The notes under the pieces were generated by a model, which ran no database searches, was not told where the DNA came from, and was given only the letters and a program-made list of their open reading frames with translations. From NCBI GenBank assembly GCA_023525715.1, contig CM042013.1, positions 83,254,494 through 83,318,493 of the forward strand: 64,000 nt of DNA, given 5' to 3'. Shown here one piece after another: positions 13,134 through 24,700 of this stretch. The number at the start of each line of letters is the position of its first letter. Positions within the stretch are counted from its first letter, which is position 1. The DNA is from Cichorium intybus (Eukaryota > Streptophyta > Magnoliopsida > Asterales > Asteraceae). A program made the translations under genes and the position numbers.

Positions 13134-14665
13134 TTAAGCAAAAACATCTTCAGTAAAAGGTAGTTGAGAATCGATACATGGTTCGATATGGGAATGAAGC
13201 TGCTCATAGTTTAGTTGTCTTGATGCTTCATACAAACCAATGCCAACACTAACAGATAGATTTAGACATCTTACATAAGTTTCAACCATTGGAATTTTAA
13301 TTAAACCACCACCAAGTGGTTCGCTTTTGCAGTCAACCAAAGCTTCTGGTGGTAGACCCGTTGTTTCTGAGCCAAACACAAGCCAGTCCCCTCTCCTATA
13401 CGAGAAGTCCTGTAAAATTGAACTCGATTTTATATTTAATGCAAGAAATAGCAATAAAGAAAAGTAAGATGATATGATTAGACAAATGAATGAAAGTGCA
13501 TAGTTTCATTTTGTTTGACAAGAAATGGTGACTTACAGAATGAATGTTAGTCCCTCTTTTAGTAAATGCCAGTAGCCGTTTTTCACCTTTCTGTTATTAC
13601 AAATAATTGAAGTCATGAACAAAGTTATAAAAGAAGTACAGATTAATAAAAGCTTTAAAAAATTAACTACCTGTTGCTTAAAATAATCGCGAAAATCTGC
13701 CCATGAGCTGTGCACTTTAACAACTACATATCTGATGTGAAGATCAAGAAAAGAACATTCCAGAATATGACAAAAGAACAGAATAAACTGAATTTAGAAC
13801 ATCTGACAAAAGGATACGGCCAATAATCAAGTCCAGCCCGCTTTAGCTTTGTATCATCCACCTCAAATCCCAGCGGCTAAAGGAGGAAAAAGTTGGACAA
13901 TTTTAAATTAATCTTCAAAAAATATTTTTCTAACATTAACTGACCTCCGATGAAAATATTTTCTGATTTAGGATGAAAAGTTAAATTGTAGCATAAGTGC
14001 CTACCTCAACTAGGTGTAGCCCAACACCTGATGCAGCACAACTTCTAGCAATGCACCCTGTGTTTCCAGGAATCTGCAAAACATCATAAGAAAATCAAAA
14101 GCAATTTGGAGAAAATAAGTTGACAAATTTAGATCACTTGGATCAACTCGAAGATTACAAACAAACAAAGTTACTGAACATAAAATCATGATGAATTTTT
14201 TAATGTATGTGTTCAAACTTGACGAGTGTTATATTTAGCAATTAAGTCAAAAGCAGAGAAATCTCACGTATTAATGATACAGATATTACTAGGTCAAATG
14301 AAGGCTCTGATGGTAGAATCGAATACTTTCAGTTATTAACCATTAGTCTTAAAGGCGGCTTTGGTCATTCATCAAGGCAATAGAGTTATCTGAGCGAATT
14401 CCAAACCCAAAGTTTGTTCATTTCTGATTGAAACTGAAGCAATACATATACATAGAGTTTACCTGTGGAGAAACTAAAACAACTTGAAGAAGTTTACCCT
14501 CAGTCACCTTGCTTCCCGCCACGCCAATCCCATTACCCAATGAATCCCCAGTCGAATTTTCAGCTGCAAAACACACACAATGCAACTTGTAATTCGTCAA
14601 ATCTGAGCTTTAAATAACTTCACATGCTCGAAAATCGGCTACAACTTTAACCAATCAGATGAAGT

Positions 14666-14707
<42 letters not shown>

Positions 14708-14885
14708 TACACAGCGAACAAAGGGGAGACGAGTAAGAGGAGTGATGGGAGAGCGAGAAGTTGAATTTCTTCTTGACATGAAGCAAGAAAGATGGGCAAT
14801 GACGAAATGAAGCTGCTCCCCAAGAGTGGAAGTAAAACGGCGTCGACATAAAACCTAGGGTTTTAAGACCTGCCGTTGTCTCCAT
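13134..14885 (-). CDS. tRNA 2'-O-methyltransferase, TrmL/SpoU family, seven exons
   Basis: Exons in reading order: 14885-14711, 14563-14463, 14073-14005, 13876-13818, 13731-13671, 13590-13537, 13409-13134. All introns are GT-AG and the joined length of 795 nt gives an open 264-aa protein. Exon 1 is rich in Ser, His and basic residues and looks like an organelle transit peptide. Exon 2 brings VVLVSPQ, exon 3 IPGNTGCIARSCAA (first conserved block of the family), and exon 7 LVFGSETTGLP and IPMVETYVRCLNLSVSVGI, the knotted SAM-binding motifs of SPOUT enzymes. By family, it should methylate the 2'-O of the wobble nucleotide of certain tRNAs using S-adenosylmethionine. No inactivating change is seen. 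It is the only host gene in the window. Confidence 0.92.
14670..14703. repeat. (GA)n microsatellite inside intron 1
   Basis: About 17 GA units lying just inside intron 1 of the methyltransferase, 8 to 40 bases after its donor site. On the gene strand it is a CT run. Confidence 0.95.
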
Positions 14886-15110
14886 TTTATGCTCTCCGCC
14901 CTATGATCCTATCTGTTGTGTGTTCGGGAATCGGGAGGGGACTGTGGGAAAGAAGGATTTTTTTTTTCAAGAGCCTACCAACTTTCGTCCCTCAATTATT
15001 ATTATTTCCAACTTGGTCCCGTTCCAATAAGGAAGACTTTCTATTCAACCTTTATAATCTACAATTCAAATCATATCTAAATCTAGTAGCATACCACCGA
15101 AAGTCTGAAA
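14886..15110 (-). promoter_or_regulatory. Upstream region of the methyltransferase gene
   Basis: Sequence directly 5' of the start codon on the gene strand. No strong TATA box is visible. It is placed here by position only. A MITE-like element begins at 15111. Confidence 0.35.
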
Positions 15111-15354
15111 CTAAGGGTGAGTAAGTAGATGAGCGAGTAGAACCATATATCGATCGTATACCGGTCTTTTATCGGAACCGTACCTATCTCATATCGTTTG
15201 CATTCTATATGGTCTGGGATCCGTACTTGAAATTGAATAAATTCGGGAATCGGTACAACCGGTCCAGTATAAAAAAATATAACGAAAATCATGAATGTAA
15301 TATCGGTACCGTATAGTATCTTAATATGCATTCCTTAAACTTACGCACCCCTAG
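15111..15354. mobile_element. hAT-like MITE, ~243 bp
   Basis: The ends are imperfect inverted repeats: CTAAGGGTGAGTAAG at the left and, reversed, CTAGGGGTGCGTAAG at the right (13 of 15 match). TAGGGGTG-type ends and an interior full of 'cggtaccg' words are typical of plant hAT MITEs. No clear 8-bp target duplication remains. Confidence 0.6.
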
Positions 15355-16755
15355 GCTAGTCGGACGTGTTAGTCGGTCATGGTCAATATCGGTCAACGAC
15401 GGTCTTGGTAGTTCTAGTCAGCCTAATTGGTCAACGACGGTCAACCCTTAAAAAATTTCAAGCGGGTAAAAAGATGAAAAAGGGCTCCAAATTTGAAAAC
15501 TTCATTTTGGCCCTAAAATTTTCATACGCACTTTCTGAGTTTCTTCCCTCTTCTCTTTCTCTCGATCAGACGATCAAGCTTATAGTCGTCTTTCCCGGCG
15601 TCGACACCGACCGTTGTCGATACAGACGTCGACACCTCCGGCCACCGTTCGTCTATGTGTATCGCATGTGTCGGTCCCTGAAACGACACCTCCGGCTCAA
15701 ACTCTGACTTCTTTCTCTCTATCACACTAACTGAAGTTGGTAAGTCCGAATTCGTTCTCTCTATTACACTAACTGAATCGAGCCTTCAAGTTCAAACTTT
15801 GATTTCTTTCTCTCTGTCACACTCAAACGACCGTGTGTAAGTTTGTAGGTCTGGAGTCGGTTCTTCAAGCTCAAACACCGGCTCTTTTGATAACTATGTA
15901 AATTTGAAACTCCAAATTGCTACTACTTTAGTTCTTTCAGCTTTCGAATGTGTAACTTAATTCACTTTAATCAATTATATATTTTACTAATAATCCAACC
16001 GGGCATAATGTAGTAAATTGTGGACTTGTCCGATTGCTTCAATTGACTGTACGTTCGGTTGCAGGTTCAACTTGATTTGTTCTATCTCCGATTTTGATAA
16101 AGCAGGTTCAACTCGGTTGTCTCTACAGGTATGATTGCTTCAACTCGATTTGTTGATCTTCAATTCGATTTCAGCTTCAGTTGTTTCAATAGGTTCAATT
16201 CGACTTCAGGTCTGACTTGGTTCAAGCTTTCACTCACGATTTACATAATGGTTTTTGTTTCATCCTCTTATATTTTGTTGTGTGTGTCCCTTTATGCCCA
16301 CCAAGTGTTTGTTAAAAAGGTCTAAATGAAATTGCTAAGTTGTTTTTATTTCCTCTTATTACATCAGGTTTATGTACTCATCAAGTTTACATAATGTACT
16401 CAACAGATGAAGGTTTTAAGATAGCAAATAAACACTTCTTTTCTGTGTGTGTATGTGAAAGAATATGTGAATGTGTGTGTGTGTGTGTGTGTGTTTGGTG
16501 TACATTGTTGTATGTGGGGTGTATCAAACAAGCGACCAGAATAAATGTGCTTGTGTGCTTTCTCAAAGGCATAGAACTAACCTGATTATGTATACATTAA
16601 GGTCTTGATGTTATAACATTCTACTTTTTTACTTGCTTATTATATCATTGTACTTAGAGAAATCAACGGTATATCCTAAAAATTTAGTCTTTAAACCTCT
16701 GTTATCATCAAATAATGAATAGAAACCTCATTTTACTTTTTTTACTTCCTTATTA
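15355..16755. other. Pyrimidine-rich intergenic DNA, no gene seen
   Basis: It contains short internal repetitions ('ggtcaacgacggtc' twice near 15390-15440; 'ttctttctctct' plus 'cacactaactga' several times at 15710-15820; 'ggttcaactcg'-like words at 16060-16210). No frame longer than about 110 codons is supported by any motif. Confidence 0.5.
16472..16494. repeat. (GT)n microsatellite
   Basis: About 11 GT units, with looser GT-rich sequence on both sides. Confidence 0.9.
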
Positions 16756-17960
<1,205 letters not shown>

Positions 17961-17961
17961 T

Positions 17962-17974
17962 TGGCGCCATCCGC
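17962..17974 (+). promoter_or_regulatory. Primer binding site of element A
   Basis: TGGCGCCATCCGC begins one base after the LTR. The first seven bases match the tRNA-CCA end used by many Tat elements (tRNA-Asp type), but the rest does not match that tRNA cleanly, so the primer is left open. Element B has the same 12 bases. Confidence 0.7.
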
Positions 17975-18014
17975 TTGTGTGACGAAGCAAAGAACTACAA
18001 TCTCCCAATCTTGA

Positions 18015-19454
18015 ATGGCGACACCATCTGGAAGTCAACAGGACGACGCCCAGCGAAGTCCAATACGACCCATGCCGTCCTTAGGAGCTGTGACACCTCC
18101 CACTCCGGTGACTGCACCCCAAATAGTTACGACAGCATCGCCCATCACAACTGTCTCACCATGGCAGACCCCGATGCCAACCCTGATGCCGCCGTCGCTA
18201 CCTTATGTTAACCCTTTCCTCCACACAAGGCCAACAGCAACACAATCGCTATTTCCACCTCCATTAGTCACTCTAACAACGGTGGGAACATCAACATCAA
18301 TCCCGGTCTCGGCAAGTTTCTTACCGCCTTTTCCACCACTGTTTGCCACAGGAACACCGTCAACCCCAACTCCGACACCCACTGTACCACAAAATTTCTT
18401 TGTAAGCGCCCCCACCCCTCCAACTCAATTCACCCCACCACCATTTTACGTTAACAATTACCCTACTGCCCCAATAATGAACACACCCTACATGACGCCA
18501 CAATACCCGTTCGTGCCATTCTACCAATCGTTTCAACCCCAAACATTGAACCCAATTCCGACAATCACCGCACCACGCTCTCCTTTTGTCAAAGAGCTCT
18601 TGGATTACGAGATCCCAAGTACCGCCAAACTCCCAACGTTGAAGGTATACAATGGAACCATATGCCCGGACAGCCACATTGACACTTATGAATGGCACAT
18701 GACCTCGCTGAAGTTAGATCAACGCTTCTGGTGTACGTACTTCCCGACAACACTGGACGGAAACGCGGGCGCATGGTTCAAAAGCTTAGCACCGAACAGC
18801 ATATACAATTTCGAACAGTTGAAACAATTGTTTCTCACAAATTTCATGCAACTACGCAAATATAGGGGCGATAACCACGCTATAATGGGCTGTAAACAGC
18901 GAGAGGGCGAGTCTGTGAAAGATTATTTCAAGCGATTTAACAAAGTTACACTAGACATACCGGGACAGGACGACCGCATGGTGACGGGAGCGTTCACTTG
19001 GGGATTGCTACCAGGACCGTTATCCCGGAAATTCCTAGGCCGACCACCGCAAACCCAGCACGAGCTGAAGGAACGAGTCGAAAGGTTCCTTAGACAGGAA
19101 GAAGGTACAGCGGAGAAACAACAGTATCTCAAAGCAACAACCGACGGCCAACACAAGCGACACGATCGTTATCACCCTCACAGCCGACGCCAGGACCATT
19201 TCAGTCTCCCTCCAAGAGGAGGAAGACCTCCACGACGATTTAACCCACTCTATCGGGAAGAACCTCGGAACAGACAGGCAGACATCTACGCGGTTAAAGA
19301 ATCCACCACGAGTAAAGCGCTAGACAGTAGACAACGATATTGCGAGTACCATAAGAGCAGGGCTCATGACACCATCGATTGTGCCATGCTGAAGAAAGAA
19401 ATGGAAGAGAAAAATTTGAAAGGTAACCTGGTGGAAACAGCAAAAAGATTATGA
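18015..19454 (+). CDS. Gag polyprotein of Tat element A
   Basis: 479 codons from the ATG 54 bases after the LTR. The N-terminal ~190 residues are rich in Pro and Thr. The retrotransposon gag core follows (WHMTSLKLDQRFWCTYFP, DGNAGAWFKSLAP, QLFLTNFMQLRKYRG, DYFKRFNK). A basic, Arg-rich linker leads to a zinc-knuckle-like motif CEYHKSRAHDTIDC near residue 449. Gag forms the particle that packages the RNA. The frame ends at a TGA just after the knuckle. Translation of the same frame beyond it still looks like the gag-protease linker, so the stop is probably a mutation and gag-pro-pol was one polyprotein, as in element B. Confidence 0.88.
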   Translation: MATPSGSQQDDAQRSPIRPMPSLGAVTPPTPVTAPQIVTTASPITTVSPWQTPMPTLMPPSLPYVNPFLHTRPTATQSLFPPPLVTLTTVGTSTSIPVSASFLPPFPPLFATGTPSTPTPTPTVPQNFFVSAPTPPTQFTPPPFYVNNYPTAPIMNTPYMTPQYPFVPFYQSFQPQTLNPIPTITAPRSPFVKELLDYEIPSTAKLPTLKVYNGTICPDSHIDTYEWHMTSLKLDQRFWCTYFPTTLDGNAGAWFKSLAPNSIYNFEQLKQLFLTNFMQLRKYRGDNHAIMGCKQREGESVKDYFKRFNKVTLDIPGQDDRMVTGAFTWGLLPGPLSRKFLGRPPQTQHELKERVERFLRQEEGTAEKQQYLKATTDGQHKRHDRYHPHSRRQDHFSLPPRGGRPPRRFNPLYREEPRNRQADIYAVKESTTSKALDSRQRYCEYHKSRAHDTIDCAMLKKEMEEKNLKGNLVETAKRL

Positions 19455-20146
19455 GAACAATTTGAAGCAGAAAGAAAAGCTGAAAGAGGAAGGAAGGATG
19501 ATAAGGCCGGAGGAAAGACTCTCGAGATTCTAGCTATTCGGGCTAGTCAGAAGCGACCTGACCGCCCCAACGGAGAACGCACACATTGCGACGTCGGCCC
19601 CCTGAACTTAAGTTTCTAAATTAATGACCCGAGACCTGAAAGCTGGCAGGGAGATAACCCTCTGGTACTAACCGGGTATGTTCAAAATATCAAAATCCAT
19701 AGAGTATACGTAGACGGCGGAAGTGCTGCCGACATCATACACGAACACTGTTTTAACTTATTGCCACAAGTCATCAAGGAAGAACTGAAGCCTGCCAGAG
19801 GACGACTCGTAGGATTCACTGGTCACAGCATATATGGCCAATTGGGACCATCTCTCTGCCATTCACGCTGAAGAGTTTCGATGGAAAACTCCATCAAACA
19901 TCACTCATCGAATTTGTAGTTGTAAGAGCACCTTCAGAACATAATATGATTTTAGGAAGGCCAGGGCTACTAAAGTTTGGGGCGGTACCATCCACGGTGC
20001 ATGGCCTCTTGAAATTCAGAACACCGAACGGGGTAGCCTGCGTCCTAGCCACAAGCCCCCAGACTCTGAGCTGCTGTCAAGTCATGCAACCAAAAGATAT
20101 TATCAGACCAGTCAAGAAAGCCAGGACGGAAGGATCAAACGGCTAA
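19455..20146 (+). pseudogene. Protease region of Tat element A, broken
   Basis: The frame after the gag stop shows the aspartic protease core near 19705 as VYVDGGSAADI. The family normally has DSGSAAD, so the residue after the catalytic Asp is changed to Gly. A further stop occurs at 19615-19620, a frameshift near 19830-19860, and the C-terminal protease block MILGRPGLLKFGAV follows in another frame from 19946, ending at a TAA at 20144. The enzyme would cut the polyprotein if intact. Confidence 0.8.
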
Positions 20147-20197
20147 GAGATCATTAACCAAGATTACCCCGAGCAACTGATTCGCATCGGCACCAGT

Positions 20198-22237
20198 TTG
20201 CCCACAATTACGAGAAAGAAAGTGATTATTCTCCTTAAACAATATAAACATGTGTTTGCATGGGAGCCCGCAGATATGGTGGGAGTAGACAGAGAAGTAA
20301 TAGAGCACAGTTTAAACGTTAAGCCAGGAAGTAATACAATCAAGCAGAAAAAGCGGGGCCAAGCGGGTGAACGAAACATGGCAATTAATGCAGAAGTGAC
20401 CAAATTAGTTGTAGCAGGAATACTAAGGGAAGCCATTTTCCCTGAATGGATTGCCAATCCGGTAATGGTCAAGAAGAGCGACGGAATTTGGAGGATGTGT
20501 ATAGACTACACAGACCTAAACAAAGCTTGTCCCAAGGATTGCTATCCCCTGCCAGAGATAGATCAAAAAGTTGAATCACTTCAAGGTTTTTGGTGGAAAT
20601 GCTTTCTAGATGCATATAAGGGTTATCACCAAATACAAATGAAAAAAGAGGACGAAGAGAAAACGGCATTCTACACTGATCGAGGAACATTCTGCTACCG
20701 GAAAATGCCTTTTAGACTAAAGAATGCAGGCGTAACATACCAGCGGTTGGTAGACCATCTATTCCGCAATAAAATTGGGCAAAACATCGAAGTCTACGTC
20801 GATGATATGGTGATCAAAAGCTTGGAAGAAACCGCATTGATAACAGACATAGAGGAGACACTAAAAACATTAGAGCAGGCTAAGATGAAACTGAACCCCG
20901 CGAAATGCGTATTCGGGGTGGAGGAGGGCCATTTCTTGGGATATTACGTGACAAACCAGGGCATACTCACCAATCCTGCTAAGGTACAAGATGCCCTCGA
21001 AACCAAGCCTCCAGCCACATTGAAAGACATGCAGACGTTGAATGGAAAGTTAACAGCATTAGGGCGTTTCATTGCAAAATCAGCAGAGAAAGCCCTGCCA
21101 CTCTTTAACACGCTAAAAGGAGAAGTCAACAAGGAAGGATTCAAATGGACAGCGGCAGCTGACGAAGCTTGGCAAAATCTTAAGCAAGCACTGAGCAACT
21201 TACCCACGCTGGCTAGCCCTATTTCAGGAGAAACATTATCCATGTATTTGTCTGCGTCGCATGAAGCCATTTCAGCGGTATTAGTAGTGGAAAGAAGTAA
21301 TACACAATTCCCAGTATATTTCATCAGCCGAGCACTCCAAAGCCCGAAAATCAATTACCCAATGCTCGAGAAACTGGTCCTAACACTCGTACATGCTGCC
21401 AGACGTCTCCGCCGATATTTCCAAGCGTACCACATTGAAGTACTCACCAGTCAGCCGCTTAAGCAGATCCTCCTGAAACCAGAAAATTCCGGAAGACTAG
21501 CCAAATGGGCCATAGAGCTGGGAGAACACGCCCTCACTTACCGGCCTCGCACAGGCATCAAGGCACAAGCGCTGGCAGATTTCTTAATTGAAGTCCCCGA
21601 CCAACCAGCCACAGAAACATCGACTGCCACTCATTCTCCCACCAGGGAGAAGTTACGCGAATGGACTCTGTTTACTGACGGAGCGGCTGGAAAAGAAGGG
21701 TCAGAGGCTGGTTTGATTTTGAAAAGTCCTCAGGGCGAAGAGATCACGTACGCATTGCGCTTTGACTTCCGAACATCAAATAATGAGGCAGAATATGAAG
21801 CCTTGCTAGCAGGACTTCGACTAGCAATTGAGAATGGGGCGACACGAGTGACAGCCTTGAGTGACTCTTTATTGGTGACGAACCAGATAAATGGTCAATA
21901 TGAAGCCAGAGACAAACGAATGCAAAAATACACGGAAGCGGTGAAAAAGCTAATAAAATCCTTTGACAACTTCTCAATCAAACAAATTCCCCGGTCAGAG
22001 AACAGACGGGCCGATGCCCTAAGTAAGCTAGCCTCAACATCATTCGATCATCTAACCAAAAAGGTGTTGGTCGAGGTACTACATGAAAGCAGCATCAAGG
22101 AAAGACAGGTCAACGTGACATTAGAAGAACCACCGACCTGGAGTACTCCATTCATGGATACCTCCAGCATGGGACCCTGCCATAAGATGATACGGAAGCT
22201 CGTAAGATTCGAGTCAAAGCTCCCAACTTTGCAATAA
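20198..22237 (+). CDS. Reverse transcriptase and two RNase H domains, Tat element A
   Basis: 679 codons in the same frame as the upstream protease block. Residues ~20-300 are the reverse transcriptase (KKSDGIWRMCIDYTDLNKA; YVDD at 200-203; GYYVTNQGI). A connection/RNase H domain of the gypsy type follows (SMYLSASHEAISAVL, KWAIELGEH). From about residue 480 there is a second RNase H (LFTDGAAGKEG, NNEAEYEALLAGL, LSDSLLV, RRADALSKLAS). A second, archaeal-type RNase H after the first is a known feature of Tat elements. The frame ends by a frameshift near 22140-22200 just before the integrase. Confidence 0.92.
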   Translation: MPTITRKKVIILLKQYKHVFAWEPADMVGVDREVIEHSLNVKPGSNTIKQKKRGQAGERNMAINAEVTKLVVAGILREAIFPEWIANPVMVKKSDGIWRMCIDYTDLNKACPKDCYPLPEIDQKVESLQGFWWKCFLDAYKGYHQIQMKKEDEEKTAFYTDRGTFCYRKMPFRLKNAGVTYQRLVDHLFRNKIGQNIEVYVDDMVIKSLEETALITDIEETLKTLEQAKMKLNPAKCVFGVEEGHFLGYYVTNQGILTNPAKVQDALETKPPATLKDMQTLNGKLTALGRFIAKSAEKALPLFNTLKGEVNKEGFKWTAAADEAWQNLKQALSNLPTLASPISGETLSMYLSASHEAISAVLVVERSNTQFPVYFISRALQSPKINYPMLEKLVLTLVHAARRLRRYFQAYHIEVLTSQPLKQILLKPENSGRLAKWAIELGEHALTYRPRTGIKAQALADFLIEVPDQPATETSTATHSPTREKLREWTLFTDGAAGKEGSEAGLILKSPQGEEITYALRFDFRTSNNEAEYEALLAGLRLAIENGATRVTALSDSLLVTNQINGQYEARDKRMQKYTEAVKKLIKSFDNFSIKQIPRSENRRADALSKLASTSFDHLTKKVLVEVLHESSIKERQVNVTLEEPPTWSTPFMDTSSMGPCHKMIRKLVRFESKLPTLQ

Positions 22238-23072
22238 TTGAAGGGAATCTTTACAAAAAAGGATACTCGACCCCCTCGCTAAAATGTATAGCAAAGGAAG
22301 AAGGATGTCGCGCATTAAACGAGATACACTCTGGGCTAGCAGGGACCCATGAGGGAGCAAGGGCGTTAACGGGCAAAATCCTGCGAATGGGATTCTACTG
22401 GCCCGACATTCATGCCGACGCGATGGAGATAACACGCAGGTGCATAGAATGCCAGACTTTTTCTCCAACATAGAACCTACCCGCAGCCTCTCTGACAAGC
22501 ATAACAAGCCCATGGCCATTCTTCCAGTGGGGCATAGACATTGTCGGACCTTTCCCAGAAGCTCCAGGAAGGGTGAAATTCTTAATTGTGGCGGTGGATT
22601 ACTTCACCAAATGGGTAGAGGCAGAACCAGTAGCTTCCATAACTGGACGTAGCATCATCAAATTCATGTGGAAACATATACTTACCAGGTTTGGCACCCC
22701 ACGAGTGCTAATTAGTGACAACGGGCTACAATTTGCCGAGAACCCCTTTCGAGGATGGTGTGAGGAAAGACAAATCCGACAGCAGTTCACATCGGTTGCC
22801 CATCCACAAGCCAATGGCCAAACGGAAGTAACTAACCGCACCATGGTAAATGGAATCAAGAAAAGACTGGGAAAAGCCAAAGGCAACTGGGTGGAAGAGC
22901 TACCAAGCGTTCTTTGGTCCTACCGGGTAACTCCAAGAACCAGCACACAAGAAACACCATTTAGCTTGGTGTACGGATCAGAAGCAATGCTCCCGCCGGA
23001 ACTTTCCATAACCTCTCTACGGGTCTCTACCTTTAGCACTGAAAGGACGGAGGAGGACCTAAGACACAGTTT
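22205..23072 (+). pseudogene. Integrase of Tat element A, first part
   Basis: After the frameshift, the reading begins with the HHCC zinc finger (His-containing HSGLAGTHEGARALTG, then CIECQTF near 22441-22465) and shifts again into the catalytic core from 22573: VAVDYFTKWVEAEP, SDNGLQF, ANGQTEVTNRTM. The coding region is cut by the copia insertion at 23073 and resumes at 31976. Two or more frameshifts make it non-functional. Confidence 0.85.
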
Positions 23073-23852
23073 TGAAAGGTTTTCTGCAAACCTTGAACTA
23101 AATAACCTAAGTTCACATGCAACCTATAAGGATCTATGTTTTCTTCTAATTGAACATATAACAAAACCTAAAGGCCAAAAGAAAATTAACTAAAAGAATA
23201 AAATTAGAAAAACCAACCTTTTAGAATTTTCTGGAAGCTGAGCAGCAAAATTATCCTGCCTCAAATGAGATCACACCCAAGCCAGAGGTTATGCAGATCG
23301 AAAATCCCAGAGAGAATATATGAAAGTGGCGAAATTTAATGATGCCTGGGAACCCCTATTTATAGTTTCCAAATGGCCAGTTGATAAACCTTAGAGATAA
23401 ACCTTTTTGAATTCAAATAAGATAAACCTTTTATCTTATAATTCAAATTCCTATTTATCCTTATTTATCAATTTCAAAATTATATATATCCATATATAGA
23501 TTTCGACTTTCAACTGGTCACTCCACACTGTCACTTACTCAACTATTGAATAATTACAGTTTTAGTCCCTGCACCTTTAATTAATTAATTTAATCCCTAA
23601 ATTAAATCCAATTAATTCTGGATTAATTCCTAATTAATTAATATAGTTTCTAATTAATATATTATCACTTTAATATATTAATAAACCATATATTTAATTC
23701 CTGTTGATTTATTAATCCCATAATAAATCAATCTTTCTCTCTACCGAATTTTCTACCAAACCTCCAGCCATGAGGGCAACCCAAATGGACTGTGCTTCTA
23801 TTAATTAGGTAAATACTAATTATTAGTCATGGCTTAGACACCTAATCCAACA
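23073..23852 (-). repeat. 3' LTR of the copia element
   Basis: 780 bp; on the element strand it starts TGTTGGATTAGG and ends ..CCTTTCA. It matches 30082-31975 except for the nested insertion there. Confidence 0.93.
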
Positions 23853-24700
23853 GTCTCCTACTTGGATAAGTCTATGACTATAATTACCAATTTAGCCTCT
23901 AATTAACCAGCACTTTAAGCTTCCTAGAAACCACTGCGAAACTCTGACTTAGTTAGTTCTGTCCAAAGATAAGTGATCAGATGATCCTCCGTCCAACTAG
24001 ATATTTTTCAGACTCAAGACATGGATAAAATCAATCTGGTCTGATTCACTGTTCCTCGATTTCCGATTTGTATATGACTCTTAGACTACCAAGTTAGTCC
24101 CGGTTGGCCAACCATTTTAGTCAACTTCAAAATCATCGAGAGGCCTACAGATATCTGTTCCCCGTTAGGGTCAAGGGACGAATAAACTTTGACTCATATA
24201 CTTATGTCTTTTACCAGACAAATTACTCACAACAATACGTTTTATAACACCGAGTTACCGGTGCGTTTTCGTATTATCAATGAACAACCGTCTAATAAAT
24301 CATAACTCATATGTCTTAGCTTAAAGATCAAAAGATATTATCGTCTCAATATTGCTTGTGATATAATCCATGAAGCAATCCATTGAGCGCAGGTTTATCT
24401 AATACTCAAATCTCCATTTCCAAGTACTCATGAATGTTGCAGCAATCTTATTACAATGTCTAACTCCTTAGACAATCTACACCTAATTCATGACAGCCTT
24501 GCTTCATACTTACTCCCTAAAAAGTATGAGCGACTGTGGATATTTGAATAATCCAATTATTCAGGAAGTAAAACATGCAAAATGAAACACAATGATATAT
24601 TATTGACAAAATTAGTAAGCCATTACTCATTAATAAATCTCCATTATTAAATCACAAAAGTCAAATACAATAACATTGTTACAAGTTTCAAATAATCTAT
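23853..24700 (-). other. Copia 3' non-coding region with polypurine tract
   Basis: About 850 bases between the end of pol and the 3' LTR, with no coding frame. The purine-rich AAGTAGGAGAC (minus strand, next to 23853) is the likely polypurine tract. Confidence 0.7.

Noticed and set aside
15366..15725. Overlapping ~113 and 67-codon frames
   Set aside because: No motif, compositionally biased, and on opposite strands of the same DNA; not supported as genes.
18203..18774. Minus-strand open frames opposite element A gag
   Set aside because: They are shadows of the Pro/Thr-rich gag frame; unlike the antisense gene they are not shared with elements B or C.
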